Of a stretch of DNA of 64,000 nt, positions 1 through 9,212 are shown piece after piece; within the stretch, counting starts at the first letter, position 1, and each line of letters starts with the position of its first letter. The stretch spans positions 1-64,000 of the forward strand of contig NZ_MTHB01000229.1 in NCBI RefSeq assembly GCF_002220365.1. Reading direction: 5' to 3'. The stretch is from Caballeronia sordidicola. GTDB lineage: Bacteria; Pseudomonadota; Gammaproteobacteria; Burkholderiales; Burkholderiaceae. The translations under genes were made by a program, and so were the position numbers. The notes under the pieces are model-generated. The model worked only from the letters and a program-made list of their open reading frames with translations. It was not told the DNA's origin and searched no databases.

Positions 1-159
1 GGGTGCGTCTGCACTCGCCCTTCGGGCTCCTTTCGACGCACCCGATACCGCCCATCGATGCCGTCGACAACAAGCACCGAACAGCTCTGCAGAACAGGAA
101 TCGTTTCGCATTTCTGATCGACGCCGCCATCTGGTGTCGGATTCTGACCGCCGTTCACA
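1..159 (-). mobile_element. Probable end of an IS21-like insertion sequence (partial)
   Basis: Read on the minus strand, the chloride channel sequence stops matching its family exactly at position 160, and what follows begins TGTGAACGGCGGTCAGAATC. A TG terminus and subterminal repeats of a GGCGG...CAGAAT motif (two copies within the first 50 bases) resemble the ends of IS21-family elements. A hairpin with 9-bp arms, GGGTGCGTC/GACGCACCC, lies at 1-43. No transposase gene is visible because the element would extend beyond the window start. The family assignment rests on end structure only. A simple deletion junction is the main alternative. Confidence 0.45.
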
Positions 160-1162
160 CGCCTTGGGCTCCCGCGCGCAAGCTGCTGGTGGTGATGGCT
201 ACCTTGATCACAAGCAGCGTTGCAGCAAGGCCGATGGTCAGCTCATTGCTGAAGCCCAACTGCGCAGGGGTCTTGCCGTTGCCGAGGATCTGCGGGAACG
301 ACACCGCGAGCAAGCCGATGATCAGGAAGTTGACGAGCGAGAGAAGCGGCAGCGTCCATCCCTTCGGCGCGGCCGCGCGGGCTTTTGTCGTCAACTGGAC
401 GAACGCGAACGCGGCGACACCGAATACGGGACCGCTGACAATCGACCACGTCACGAGGTTCGCGCTCAAGCCGAAGTGCGGCACGACGTATTGCGATTCG
501 TCGCCAAGGCCGAGCCACGCGACTACCGCCGCGATGACCGAGGTGACCAGCGCGGGAATCACGACCCGCAGTTCGAACGACCGGAGCAATACTTCAAGAA
601 CAAAGATCGCTCCGCCGAACGGAACGTTGTACACGGCGGCGAGCCCGGCGCCTGCCCCGCAAGCCACCATCAAACGGGTTTGCTCGACGGTCAAGCCGGC
701 GTAGTGCGACAGCCATCCCGCAAGCAACGAGCCGATCTCTCGGGGGGCCACCTCGCGGCCTAGCGGCGAACCCAGCGCAACGGTGATGATCTGAAGCAGG
801 GCATGCGCGGTCGTCGTGACGGGAGGCATGCGCGGATCGTCGGATGCAACGGCCTTCTTGATGCTCACCAGCGGCCTGCCATAGCGATAGATGACGAACC
901 AGCCGCAGCCTGCAATGAGACCGCAGAACACGAGCACGGCGACCCGGCGCCCTGCCGATGCGGCCTCCACACCCTCATAGAAACTCTCGTGCCCCACCAG
1001 ATGCGTGATGCTGTAGCCGTAAGCGACATGCTGAATAAAATGCAGGAGGAGCGCCAGCGTCATACCGCCCAACCCGGCACCAATCCCGGTAAGAACGGTG
1101 ACCACGGCAAATCTGATCAGTGGGTTGCCGGGAACACCGGGGCGGAATGGTTGAGCGAGCAT
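160..1162 (-). pseudogene. ClC-family voltage-gated chloride channel, 3'-truncated
   Basis: ClC chloride channel or Cl-/H+ antiporter of the inner membrane. The gating-glutamate motif appears as GSPLGREVAP at residues 131-140 (Glu137). Several hydrophobic helices follow, and the last recognisable segment is SSLRAGAQG near residue 334. In intact relatives this is the start of the GxFxP-type selectivity loop of helix N, followed by about 100 more residues. Here the frame runs into foreign sequence and stops two codons later (stop at 155-157). The truncated product lacks the last selectivity segment and the final helices, so it is probably inactive. The start at 1162 is the first in-frame ATG, without a strong ribosome binding site. 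Confidence 0.8.
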
Positions 1163-1362
1163 CGAAGAGTGTCAGCGATATGAAAGGGGCGTTCGATTGA
1201 GCATCCTTGCGCTCATCGGTCAAGCGTAATCAAAAAACTGCAATTAGCGTGAACCCGAATCTACCGCTTGGGCAATCAGGCGTCAAATTCATTTATTATT
1301 TTCATTAATGTAGTTTGTGCATGATTCCCATGGGGTCCCAGGCGTGAACCTATTGATCGCGA

Positions 1363-2139
1363 TCAGCTTTGCGTCGGCCCCTTGAGCCTTTCAAGAAGCG
1401 AACTGATCAGATCGATGGGCATGGGGAAAACAATAGTCGAATTCTTATCGCCGGCTATGGTGGTCAATGTTTGCAGATAGCGCAGTTGCATGGCTTGCGG
1501 CGCTTTTGCGAGCATTTGCGCGGCTTGCAGCAGCTTTTCCGACGCCTGCAGTTCGCCCTCCGCGTGGATGATCTTCGCGCGCCGTTCGCGCTCGGCTTCA
1601 GCTTGCCGGGCAATGGCGCGCACCATGGTCTCGTTCAGGTCGACGTCCTTGATCTCGACATTCGACACCTTGATGCCCCATGCATCGGTCTGCGCATCGA
1701 GCACCTTTTGAATGTCCATGTTGAGTCGCTCGCGTTCCGCCAGCAACTCGTCGAGTTCATGCTTGCCGAGGATCGCGCGCAAGGTCGTCTGCGACAACTG
1801 GCTGGTTGCCTCGAAGAAACGGGCGACCTGAATCACAGCCTTCTCCGGATCGACCACGCGAAAGTAGACTACCGCATTCACCTTCACCGACACGTTGTCG
1901 CGGGTGATCACGTCTTGCGGCGGCACGTCGAAGACGACGGTGCGCAGGTCCATTCTCACGACTTGCTGTACTGCTGGAATGATGAGGACAAGGCCTGGCC
2001 CCTTGACCTTCCAGAATCGGCCGAGCATGAAGACGACACCGCGCTCATATTCGCGAAAGATGCGGATTGATGAGAACAGGATAAGGATGACCAGCGCCAG
2101 CAAGACGCCGCTGAAGCCAAACGTAAATCCGACCATCAT
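1363..2139 (-). CDS. Slipin/stomatin-like SPFH-domain membrane protein
   Basis: A 258-residue SPFH/band-7 protein. There is one N-terminal membrane segment (about residues 5-25), then the stomatin core with signatures such as [13 protein letters not shown] and [21 protein letters not shown] charged coiled-coil rich in Ala, Glu and Arg (about 170-215) follows. Slipins form oligomeric scaffolds at the inner membrane and are cut or regulated by their NfeD partners. Its start codon overlaps the stop of the upstream nfeD-like gene by four bases (ATGA), so the two are translationally coupled. This arrangement is typical for the pair. The substrate or physiological role is not evident from the sequence. 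Confidence 0.92.
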   Translation of the reverse strand: MMVGFTFGFSGVLLALVILILFSSIRIFREYERGVVFMLGRFWKVKGPGLVLIIPAVQQVVRMDLRTVVFDVPPQDVITRDNVSVKVNAVVYFRVVDPEKAVIQVARFFEATSQLSQTTLRAILGKHELDELLAERERLNMDIQKVLDAQTDAWGIKVSNVEIKDVDLNETMVRAIARQAEAERERRAKIIHAEGELQASEKLLQAAQMLAKAPQAMQLRYLQTLTTIAGDKNSTIVFPMPIDLISSLLERLKGPTQS

Positions 2140-3584
2140 TTTTCTCCTTGTTTTATTTCGTCCAGTCGCGCCACGCTCAGCATCAGGCCATGACGCCCGA
2201 GCACCCGCACTCGCTCCCCGCGCGCAAGCACTGCAGGCGCTTCATCGCAAGACACGCGCCATCGTTCGCCGTGCACGCGAGCCCAGCCGCTGTCGCTTGG
2301 CGCCACGTCTTCCAGCATCTCGCCGATGCTGCCGAGCATCGCTTCCGCTCCGCTTACCACGGGCCGTCGACGTGCTCGCAGCGCGATGCTCGACACGACG
2401 AACACGAACAGCGCGGTAGCGACAGTCAGGCCAACCACGAGTGCTACCGGAATGCCATAGCCGGGGGTATCGGTACGGAACAGCATGAGCGCGCCCATGG
2501 CAAACGCGACAATGCCGCCGAAGCCGAGCGTGCCGAACGTGGGCAGGAAAATCTCGGCAACGAGAAAGGTAATGCCGAGCAGGACCAGGCCCAGACCGGC
2601 CAGGTCGATGGGCAGCAACTGCAATGCAAACAGGCCCAGCATCAGGCTGATTGCGCCTGCAACACCGGGTAACGCAAGGCCAGGATTTGCGAACTCGAAG
2701 AACAGGCCGTACATGCCGATCGTAATGAGAATGAGCGCTACGCTTGGGTCGGTAATGGTCGCGAGAAAGCGGCTGCGCCAGTCGGGCTGGATCGTCATGA
2801 CAATCGCGCCGGATGTGGCGAGGACATGATCGCCCGTGATCGTGTGCACATGCCGGCCGTTCAGCTTCGCGAGCAGGTCCGGCAGGTCGGACGCGTTCAG
2901 GTCGATCACGTTCTGCGCAAGCGCTTCGTTCGCCGACAGGCTGACCGCTTCGCGTACCGCGCGTTCGGCCCACTGCACATTGCGGCCGCGCAGTTGCGCG
3001 AGGCCACGTATATAGGCCGCCGCGTCCTGGACTTGCTTGGTGGTTTCCGTGGATGCCGGGTTCATGCCGGCGGACGCCGACGCATCCGGGGCTGTCTTTG
3101 CCTGGCCCGGCTCAGGCTCGGCGGAGGCGCCTGCGCCTATACGAATAGGCGTGGCGGCGCCGAGGTTGGTGCCTGGCGCCATCGCGGCAATGTGGCTTGC
3201 ATAGACGATGTACGTGCCGGCGCTGGCCGCCCGCGCCCCGCCCGGTGCAATGAACGCTGCAACGGGAACGGGTGAAGCGAGGATGGCCTTGATGATCGAG
3301 CGCATCGACTGGTCGAGTCCGCCGGGGGTATCGATCTCGAGAACGGCAAGCTCAGCGTGTTCGTCAGCCGCCCGGGCAAGCGCGCGAACAACGAAGTCGG
3401 CGCTCGCCGGACCGACAGCGCCGTTGAGCGGAATGACCACTACAACCGGACTTGCGGCTGCTGCGCTGCAGAGCAGCAGCCCCGCGAAAAAGGCCAACGC
3501 TTTGCGCAACAGTAAGCCCGCTGTGCCGGAAAGCGCGCGCACGGCATCCGGATGAAACAAGCGAGACGGATAACGTTCCATCAC
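2136..3584 (-). CDS. NfeD-family membrane-bound serine protease (long form)
   Basis: A 482-residue long-form NfeD (1510-type). It has an N-terminal signal or anchor (about 22-46) and a periplasmic ClpP-like protease domain. The nucleophile is probably Ser121 in [12 protein letters not shown], and the general base is probably Lys183 in [14 protein letters not shown], the Ser-Lys dyad known from archaeal 1510-N proteases. Multiple transmembrane helices occupy about 270-410, and a C-terminal NfeD OB-fold domain ends the protein. Family members cleave stomatin C-termini. The stomatin-like partner lies directly downstream with a 4-bp overlap. An insert rich in Ala, Pro and Glu (about 150-178) interrupts the protease domain and looks like a flexible loop. 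Confidence 0.9.
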   Translation of the reverse strand: MMERYPSRLFHPDAVRALSGTAGLLLRKALAFFAGLLLCSAAAASPVVVVIPLNGAVGPASADFVVRALARAADEHAELAVLEIDTPGGLDQSMRSIIKAILASPVPVAAFIAPGGARAASAGTYIVYASHIAAMAPGTNLGAATPIRIGAGASAEPEPGQAKTAPDASASAGMNPASTETTKQVQDAAAYIRGLAQLRGRNVQWAERAVREAVSLSANEALAQNVIDLNASDLPDLLAKLNGRHVHTITGDHVLATSGAIVMTIQPDWRSRFLATITDPSVALILITIGMYGLFFEFANPGLALPGVAGAISLMLGLFALQLLPIDLAGLGLVLLGITFLVAEIFLPTFGTLGFGGIVAFAMGALMLFRTDTPGYGIPVALVVGLTVATALFVFVVSSIALRARRRPVVSGAEAMLGSIGEMLEDVAPSDSGWARVHGERWRVSCDEAPAVLARGERVRVLGRHGLMLSVARLDEIKQGEK

Positions 3585-3897
3585 GATAAGAGCCGCGTTC
3601 TGTGGACAGGGTGACGACGGCTCAACTAGGGTTGCCTGATATTAAGCTTATGCCAAATTAAGCACATACCAAATGAGTCCACCCTAAGGATTTCCACGAT
3701 GAAGCTGCACCAGTCGCTTGAGCGGCAACAGGCGCAGGCAAAGGCTTCGCTTACCCCCACCCGATTGTTCCTGGTTGCGTGCAATGCCGGAATATTTTCA
3801 CGGCTTCGATCGTTTAATCCCTATACCGCTTGCCATTCGGCACGAGCACGGTGAAATTGCCAGCGACGCCGATGCGTCCGGGTTCATGCAGGAGACG

Positions 3898-4371
3898 ATG
3901 ATGCGCCAGTTACTTCTGTTGGGAGTGATGCTTGCCGCGATGGGTTGTGCTGCGCCCGCGCTTGCGCAAACATACAACGATGCAGCCGCTACAGATATTG
4001 ACTCAGGAGCCAATTGCCGTGCCGTAGCGGGGCAAGCGGACGTTGACGGATCGATGCAGCAAGTCGTGGGACGCGCGTGTCTGCAAAGCGATGGAACTTG
4101 GCAGATCGTCGAGAGCCCTGACGGCAGCATGCTTGTGTACCCGGTCGCGTACTATCCGTATCCCGATCCGTGGTACTGGGGGCCGCCGCTTTTCATTGGC
4201 GCGGGTGTGAGCTTTATTTTCGTCGATCGTTTCCATCACCGTTCGCATCTCGACCATTTTCATCAAATGGGTCATATGCATGTTGGCGCGCCAATGGGTT
4301 CCGGCTTTCGTGGCGGAGCATCGCGATTTGGCGGCGGCATGCACTCGTCCTGGGGAACGGGGCGGCACTAA
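3898..4371 (+). CDS. Small exported protein with Gly/His-rich tail
   Basis: About 157 residues, function not recognised. The start at 3898 is preferred because AGGAG lies six bases upstream and the first 25 residues form a clean signal peptide ending ALAQ. The mature part has two cysteines in NCRAVAGQ and GRACLQSDG, which could pair, around a GTWQIVES segment. A PYPDPWYWGPP stretch follows, and the tail is rich in Gly, His and Met (HHRSHLDHFHQMGHMH). The His/Met tail suggests metal contact, but this is only compositional. The reading frame stays open upstream to about 3718, but that part has no binding site and no signal sequence. Confidence 0.7.
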   Translation: MMRQLLLLGVMLAAMGCAAPALAQTYNDAAATDIDSGANCRAVAGQADVDGSMQQVVGRACLQSDGTWQIVESPDGSMLVYPVAYYPYPDPWYWGPPLFIGAGVSFIFVDRFHHRSHLDHFHQMGHMHVGAPMGSGFRGGASRFGGGMHSSWGTGRH

Positions 4372-4538
4372 GTCCACGCTCAGTCGACGCTCGGCTTGAG
4401 TTGAGTCAAGCAGATGCGTATTGAAATTTTTAAATAACACGTCCGGCGAGAACGCGACATTCGAATCACCCATTGCCTCTTGCCGGGTCAAAAGCTGGAC
4501 GGCAGTCCGACTCGCTTCCGGCATGTCGATTTGCTCGC

Positions 4539-5093
4539 TCATTGCAGGGCGACCCCAGGCAATTTCGATTCATCCAGCACGGCGACTCCGCAGAACCAGT
4601 CGCCTCCGTGTGCGTCGTATTTCCAATGCATATTGGATTTCATCAGCGACCTGCAATTATCGAGCGAAATCATGCCGGGCTCGGCGACGGTGCATCGACC
4701 TATGGCAATCGTGGGCACCGGCAACACAGGCTCAGAGGCTGCGCGACCAGGCGAGGGCTTCGAGATGGATTGCAGGTCGTCGACCACTTGCTGGAGTTCT
4801 TCGATACGGCCTGAGTACCAGGTCGTGAGGCACGTTTCATCCGTGCAATGCGTTTCTCGCCAAGTCCATTTGGCATCGCTGTCGGCGCGGAATGAATGTT
4901 TATCCGCAACCGCGCGGCGCGCTTTCCAGTACAGCTTTCCAAGTTCATCGTCGAGCTTCGATAAATCCGGGTTGTGGCAAATCAGCTTTTCAGTCGCTGA
5001 GTGACCGAGGTTGCAATCGAAGCTGGTAGCGTGAGCCACGAGCGGACTGCCGAACAGAATCGCGGAGATCAGGGTGGTCTTGAAGAGGGTCAT
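4539..5093 (-). CDS. LprI-like (DUF1311-type) periplasmic protein
   Basis: An exported protein of about 184 residues. A signal peptide ends near VAHAT. It is followed by the lysozyme-inhibitor LprI N-terminal type motif: SFDCNLGHSATEKLIC, then NPDLSKLDDELGKLYWKA, and cysteine pairs THCTDETC further on. In this family the four cysteines form two disulfides and the domain binds or inhibits lysozyme in some members. A second half with NCRSLMKSN and WFCGVAVLDES is not recognised. The start at 5093 gives a compact signal peptide; an ATG 11 codons upstream at 5126 is also possible. Neither has a strong ribosome binding site. Confidence 0.65.
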   Translation of the reverse strand: MTLFKTTLISAILFGSPLVAHATSFDCNLGHSATEKLICHNPDLSKLDDELGKLYWKARRAVADKHSFRADSDAKWTWRETHCTDETCLTTWYSGRIEELQQVVDDLQSISKPSPGRAASEPVLPVPTIAIGRCTVAEPGMISLDNCRSLMKSNMHWKYDAHGGDWFCGVAVLDESKLPGVALQ

Positions 5094-5397
5094 CGTTATC
5101 GCTGGAAGAATGGGCCTTTTACCCATACTCGGCTGGATTCGATACCGGGAATCCGAAGAATAGAACTGGGGTTCGGTCAGTAATTACCAAATATTTCCCG
5201 TAGACCAGACTGTTGTTCAAACAGCATGTGAACGGATGACTAGCGTATTTTTTTACGAGCGGTGTGAGGTACGCTAGGAACCGCAGGCCGGGGTGATAAG
5301 CGGGGCGGGTAAGCAGGTAAAGGAGGGCACGACCGGCGCTGGTTGAATACTTTACTGAACGCTTACGGTACTGCATGACCGCTAGCGGTGTGTCAGA

Positions 5398-5511
5398 AAT
5401 GTGGGGTCACCACATTGATGTTCGGTAAGTCCGGGTAAGGAGTCCGGAAAATATTGCGGTCATTCTCTAATGATCACGGCGCGATACGCGAGATCATTCG
5501 AGATCGAAAGA
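5398..5511 (+). promoter_or_regulatory. Hairpin plus 89-nt conserved intergenic block (copy A)
   Basis: The gap 5094-5812 has no convincing gene. It holds a perfect inverted repeat AATGTGG-GGTCA-CCACATT (5398-5416), then a block from CGGTAAGT (5423) to CGAAAGA (5511). The same block recurs at 10024-10112 with identical length. Shared pieces in order are CGGTAAGT, GTAAGGAGTC, GAAAA, GCGGT, TGATCA, GATCATTC and TCGAAAGA. It lies about 300 bases before the HD-GYP gene. A promoter or protein-binding region is inferred from the conservation; the factor is unknown. Confidence 0.5.
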
Positions 5512-5812
5512 CACGTCTGTTTGGCAAATTATCAAGCATCTGCGGCGAGCGTTGGCGCTAGCGATGCAGCAGGGGTTTGCTGGCGTGGAGCGAGTCGCAC
5601 AGATTGTCTTTATCATTGAGGGTACGGCGCTCAAGGCCAATGCCCCGGATTGAATCTGACGGCCTGAGCCGCTCGCCCGGGTAGTGGTGCCGGGTGAAAG
5701 AAATCAAGGATCTGATCAGTGCATTGGTGGAGCGCGTAAGTGTTGGCTGAAGCCGGCGGTGCTGTGGTTTCCCCCTCGCTAGTTCCAAAACATGGCTCAT
5801 CGGAGTTGGCTT

Positions 5813-7063
5813 ATGTTGAAAACGGTCGCAGTCTCTTCATTGCGTCCTGGCATGTTCCTGCACAGTGTGGATCGGCGCTGGCTCGATCACCCATTCTGGA
5901 AGAACTCGTTTTTGCTCACCGCTGTCGACATCGAGAAGATAGTCGCGGGCGGAATTACGTCCATTGTGATCGATACGGATCGAGGTCTGTCGTGCTCTGA
6001 GGACAGCCTGGACGAACCGGTCGACCCGTTCGATGCAGGCAGCTCGGCCGTGCAGGCGGAAGACGGCCAACTACTGGGTACGGCGGTTACGACGCGCGCG
6101 CAACTGCCGCGAAGACAAGTAGGTGAAGAAATTGAACACGCAAGGCGCTTGTTCGAATCGGCCTCCAATGAGATGAAAGGGGTGTTTCAGCAAGCCCGCA
6201 TGGGACGCGCCGTATCAGGCGCCAGCATGATGCCGCTGGTGAAGAGCATTGCCGCGTCCGTCATACGCAACCCGTACGCATTGACCAGCGTGGCGCGCCT
6301 GAAGCACCACGACGGTTACACGTATATGCACTCCGTTGCCGTGTGTGCGTTGATGACCGCGCTGGCGCGCGAACTCGAACTTGACGAGCCAGGCGTGCTC
6401 GAGGCCGGCGTAGCCGGTTTGCTGCATGACCTCGGCAAGGCGCTCATGCCGCTCGCCGTGCTGAACAAGCCCGGGAAGCTGAGTGTGGAAGAGTTCGAGG
6501 TCGCCAAGAAACACTCCTACGACGGCTGGCACATGCTGCAGTCGGCCGATGTCAGTGTAGGGGTGCTGGAGGTCGCGCTACACCACCACGAAAAGATCAA
6601 TGGCGGCGGGTATCCGCATGGGCTCAAGGACAAAGCCATTCCCCTGCTGGCCCGGATGGGTGCTGTCTGCGACGTGTACGACGCCGTTACATCCGAGCGG
6701 CCATACAAATCGTCCTGGCATCCGACTCAGGCACTTCGCAGCATGGCGTCGTGGGATGGGCAGTTCGACAAGACCATTCTCGCGGCCTTCATCAGCACGG
6801 TGGGCATCTATCCGGTCGGCTCGCTGGTTCGGCTGGAATCCGGTTTTCTTGCTGTCGTACTCGATCAGGGCAGCGGGTCAATTCTCGCGCCGACCGTCAA
6901 GACCTTCTTCTCATGCAAGTCGAATCAACCGGTCTTTCCTCAGATAGTAGACCTGAAGAAAGCAAAAGGTGCCGACCGGATAGTGGCCATTGAAGATCCC
7001 AAACAGTGGAATCTTCCGCAACTAAACGACCTTTGGTTGAATCAAACCGGCCCCTTTGCGTAG
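5813..7063 (+). CDS. HD-GYP domain c-di-GMP phosphodiesterase
   Basis: A 416-residue cytoplasmic protein. An N-terminal DUF3391-like region (about 1-135, starting with the typical VSSLRPGMFLHSVD) precedes an HD-GYP phosphodiesterase domain (about 140-325). The HD pair is His205-Asp206 in LLHDLGKA. Further metal ligands lie in HHHE (257-260), and the GYP motif is GGGYPHG (265-270). The loop reads HHEKINGGGYP where HHExxDGxGYP is usual, so one Asp is Asn. The domain hydrolyses c-di-GMP and lowers it, which commonly favours motility. The ATG at 5813 follows CGGAG at a good distance; the ATG seven codons upstream has no such site. It is near isolated flhC and flgH homologues. Confidence 0.9.
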   Translation: MLKTVAVSSLRPGMFLHSVDRRWLDHPFWKNSFLLTAVDIEKIVAGGITSIVIDTDRGLSCSEDSLDEPVDPFDAGSSAVQAEDGQLLGTAVTTRAQLPRRQVGEEIEHARRLFESASNEMKGVFQQARMGRAVSGASMMPLVKSIAASVIRNPYALTSVARLKHHDGYTYMHSVAVCALMTALARELELDEPGVLEAGVAGLLHDLGKALMPLAVLNKPGKLSVEEFEVAKKHSYDGWHMLQSADVSVGVLEVALHHHEKINGGGYPHGLKDKAIPLLARMGAVCDVYDAVTSERPYKSSWHPTQALRSMASWDGQFDKTILAAFISTVGIYPVGSLVRLESGFLAVVLDQGSGSILAPTVKTFFSCKSNQPVFPQIVDLKKAKGADRIVAIEDPKQWNLPQLNDLWLNQTGPFA

Positions 7064-7488
7064 GCCACGCGGGGTGCGCCGTGGGTCTTTGCATCATCTC
7101 ACCCGATATACCGGCGGGTGCCCCGGGTTAGCTCAAGCAGACAATTCAGTCGCCGCCGTCTCAGCTTGACTGTGTCCCGTCGACATTTCATTCCCATCAG
7201 GCTTTCAATCGCGCACGACAGATTGACCAAGGGTAGCGCGACAAGAGCGCAATCAGCCTTGCTGCGCTCGCACCCCCGTCCAGGTAATGCCCGGTAAGCA
7301 GATGTCATCTACCGCCCGTAATTGCCGAAATGCCCCTCTTCAAAGCACTCTAATCTCTCTATGCGTGCATGGAGTCCTCTGCGTTGATTCCTTCAAACGC
7401 ACATCAGGTCCATGACGGGAAGCTGCGTCAGGGCCCTGGTGTTCAGGCCGGTCCAAATCGCAGCAACGACTGTTGAGGGAGAAAAATC
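7064..7488. other. Intergenic, no gene seen
   Basis: No convincing coding frame, RNA gene or long repeat. Short frames on the minus strand here are Arg- and Cys-rich and look non-coding. The region presumably contains the promoter of the small lipoprotein at 7489. Confidence 0.4.
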
Positions 7489-7635
7489 TTGCGGCGCTGC
7501 ATTTTCATCGCGATGCTCTTTTGCATACTCAATCTTCAGGCTTGCGCCAGTTCGGTAGAAACGTTTGCCTTGGGCGGAATCGTTGGTGCGGTGGCGGGCG
7601 TATCTGCCATCGTCTGCGCGGTCGGATGTAAATGA
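7489..7635 (+). CDS. Very small lipoprotein (48 aa)
   Basis: A short frame starting with TTG, preceded by GAGGGAG at good spacing. The product begins MRRCIFIAMLFCILN and has a fitting lipobox, LQAC, so it would be lipidated after about 18 residues. The mature part is only about 30 residues and contains a Gly/Ala/Val-rich hydrophobic stretch (LGGIVGAVAGVSAIVCAVG), like an entericidin or glycine-zipper peptide. The function is not recognised. The stop overlaps a downstream in-frame ATG by TGA, suggesting possible coupling to the next frame. Confidence 0.5.
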   Translation: MRRCIFIAMLFCILNLQACASSVETFALGGIVGAVAGVSAIVCAVGCK

Positions 7636-7811
7636 CTCGTGCCCCCAAGCGTCCAAGTCTGCGTGACGTACCCCGCCAGAATGCCTCAATCGCGCGGCAC
7701 AACGACCAACATGCGAGTCAGGTAATGGGGCATGTCACTCGCTTCCTCTCGATACCTGAACCCGCTGACTCGCTGGCGGATCACGGCACCATGCCAGTCA
7801 TTCGGCAAGCA

Positions 7812-8066
7812 ATGACGGCGGAACTTTCGCATGGGTTGAGCGAACCAATGATCGAGCGGCTTCTTAAGCGCAACGATGTGGTACTGCTAATGGAATGTGA
7901 TCAAAGGGTATGTCGCATCCCTTATCGTGGCAAGCAACGCAGGGGCGACATATTGCGCTTCCTGAGAATAGCGGGGCCGCAGGTACGGGCGCTTGTCTAT
8001 AGCCACCAAGCTGAAGAGGGTCCTGTGTGGATCGACGTCATGTCGGGCGAAGTCTCTGCCCGGTAA
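7812..8066 (+). CDS. Small protein of unknown family, YRGK/RALV type (paralogue 1)
   Basis: The C-terminal half is clearly related to the protein encoded on the other strand at 8492-8752. Shared positions include YRGK, a following L..FL, VRALVYSH (VRALVFSH in the other copy) and W(I/V)D...GE. This is a paralogous pair of about 85-residue proteins 430 bp apart in opposite orientation. The family is not recognised; the conserved core predicts a small alpha/beta fold without membrane segments. The start at 7812 is chosen to match the length of the paralogue. The frame is open back to an ATG at 7632 that overlaps the stop of the small lipoprotein, so a longer form is possible. Confidence 0.6.
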   Translation: MTAELSHGLSEPMIERLLKRNDVVLLMECDQRVCRIPYRGKQRRGDILRFLRIAGPQVRALVYSHQAEEGPVWIDVMSGEVSAR

Positions 8067-8187
8067 ACAGGGTGCTAAACAGGGTGCCAGCATCTGCGTG
8101 CATTTCTTGTGTCTCGTGCCACTAGCGGGTCCGATGGAAAGTAGCGTCGATTGGCGCCGCTTTAACTGCGGTAAGGACACGTTGTTA

Positions 8188-8415
8188 ATGATTCTGTATT
8201 TTATGAACCAACGAGACGCCATCAGGTATCTCGTGGAGGTCAGGCGTGACGCCTTAGCCAAGCCGAGCTCGAAAGTCATTGTTAAAACGCATTTGCATGA
8301 GAGTCCGGGTGTTGAGGGCGTTGAACGCGTTCTCCTCGACGTGAGGGCCGCCCGTACTGCCTATTTCGTGGAATGCAATTCAGCGGTGGGAGATCGGATC
8401 GTGTTTATTACCTGA
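8188..8415 (+). CDS. Possible small hypothetical protein (75 aa)
   Basis: The frame starts with ATG at 8188 preceded by GGTAAGGA at about ten bases. The sequence is mildly charged (NQRDAIRYLVEVRRDALAK) with a hydrophobic strand-like end (DRIVFIT). No family is recognised and there is no signal peptide. It sits between the two convergent paralogues at 7812 and 8492. Coding potential is modest; it may be a chance frame. Confidence 0.35.
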   Translation: MILYFMNQRDAIRYLVEVRRDALAKPSSKVIVKTHLHESPGVEGVERVLLDVRAARTAYFVECNSAVGDRIVFIT

Positions 8416-8491
8416 GTCCCGTGCCCCGCTAGTCGCGGGGAACTCGTTGCGGGGAACTCGTTGCGGGGAAGCCGGCTGTCAGATACGCCCG

Positions 8492-8752
8492 TCATGCCGC
8501 TTCGAATCTCCACTCCTCAAAGCTTTTGAACTCCCCCGTCTGGATGTCGACCCATAACATTTCCCCGTCGGATGTGTGGCTAAAGACCAGCGCACGAACC
8601 TCGCGCTGACTATCCAGGAATCCCAACACGGCACGCAACGTGTGTTTCCCGCGATACCGAATTGCGCGGCTCGATACACCTTGACCGCTAACAAGCATGA
8701 TGGGATTGATGCGCACTTTGCAAGCAATCTCGCCGGTTGTGGAAAAATTCAT
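8492..8752 (-). CDS. Small protein of unknown family, YRGK/RALV type (paralogue 2)
   Basis: An 86-residue cytoplasmic-looking protein beginning MNFSTTGEIACKVRIN. The core AIRYRGKHTLRAVLGFL, VRALVFSHTSDG and LWVDIQTGE matches the neighbour at 7812-8066, establishing a small paralogous family. The start at 8752 is supported by GGAGG five bases upstream; a TTG four codons earlier overlaps that site and is less likely. The C-terminus FEEWRFEAA is extra relative to the paralogue. The function is unknown. Conservation of the W-D-GE and RALV motifs in both copies suggests that both are under selection. Confidence 0.65.
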   Translation of the reverse strand: MNFSTTGEIACKVRINPIMLVSGQGVSSRAIRYRGKHTLRAVLGFLDSQREVRALVFSHTSDGEMLWVDIQTGEFKSFEEWRFEAA

Positions 8753-9212
8753 TTCATCCTCCAAGTACGTTCAATACTCAGTGATAACGTCAGCGGTGCG
8801 AACAACCTTAGACTACGAAAGACCCGGTAAGAGAATGAGCTAAACGACGCTACCTGCTTTGGAATACAGGCCATCAATTGGTGGATTGCCTGGTCGAATT
8901 GTTCGCCTTCAACCCTCGAAAAGAATATAAAAAATTGCACAGTTCGCAAGGGAACGCCTAAGCAGAAAGTATTGGCTGCATTACTGGATCTTTCATTGTC
9001 GCGCCGGTATCGCTTAGTCCATAAGACTGCCGGCATGCTAGCCGGCCTCGGCTTCTTACCCTGCCTTTCCAACACTACAGATTCCTGCTTTCTGGGTCGA
9101 TATGACGTCTGGGCGAATGAATCCGTGCGCTCGCCATTCAGTCATATGCAGCACTGCGAACCTGCTCCAGGCAGCCGATTCGGCATCACGCAATAACCAA
9201 CCGAGAGACACC
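8753..9212. other. Intergenic, mostly featureless
   Basis: No gene is supported. There is a short GC-rich inverted repeat around GCCGGCATGCTAGCCGGC (about 9032-9049). A 19-base string near 8941 (CAGTTCGCAAGGGAACGCC) recurs with one difference near 14590. The AT-rich stretch near 8925-8940 could be promoter DNA for the gene at 9213. Confidence 0.35.

Noticed and set aside
3699-3854. Possible 51-residue protein MKLHQSLERQQ... with AAGGA upstream
   Set aside because: Plausible binding site but Arg/Ala-rich random-looking end and no family; too weak to list as a gene.
5502-5643. Short plus-strand frame without ATG start (ending ALKANAPD) before the HD-GYP gene
   Set aside because: It overlaps the conserved block, only an internal ATG is available, and no family is recognised; a gene remnant cannot be excluded but is not supported.
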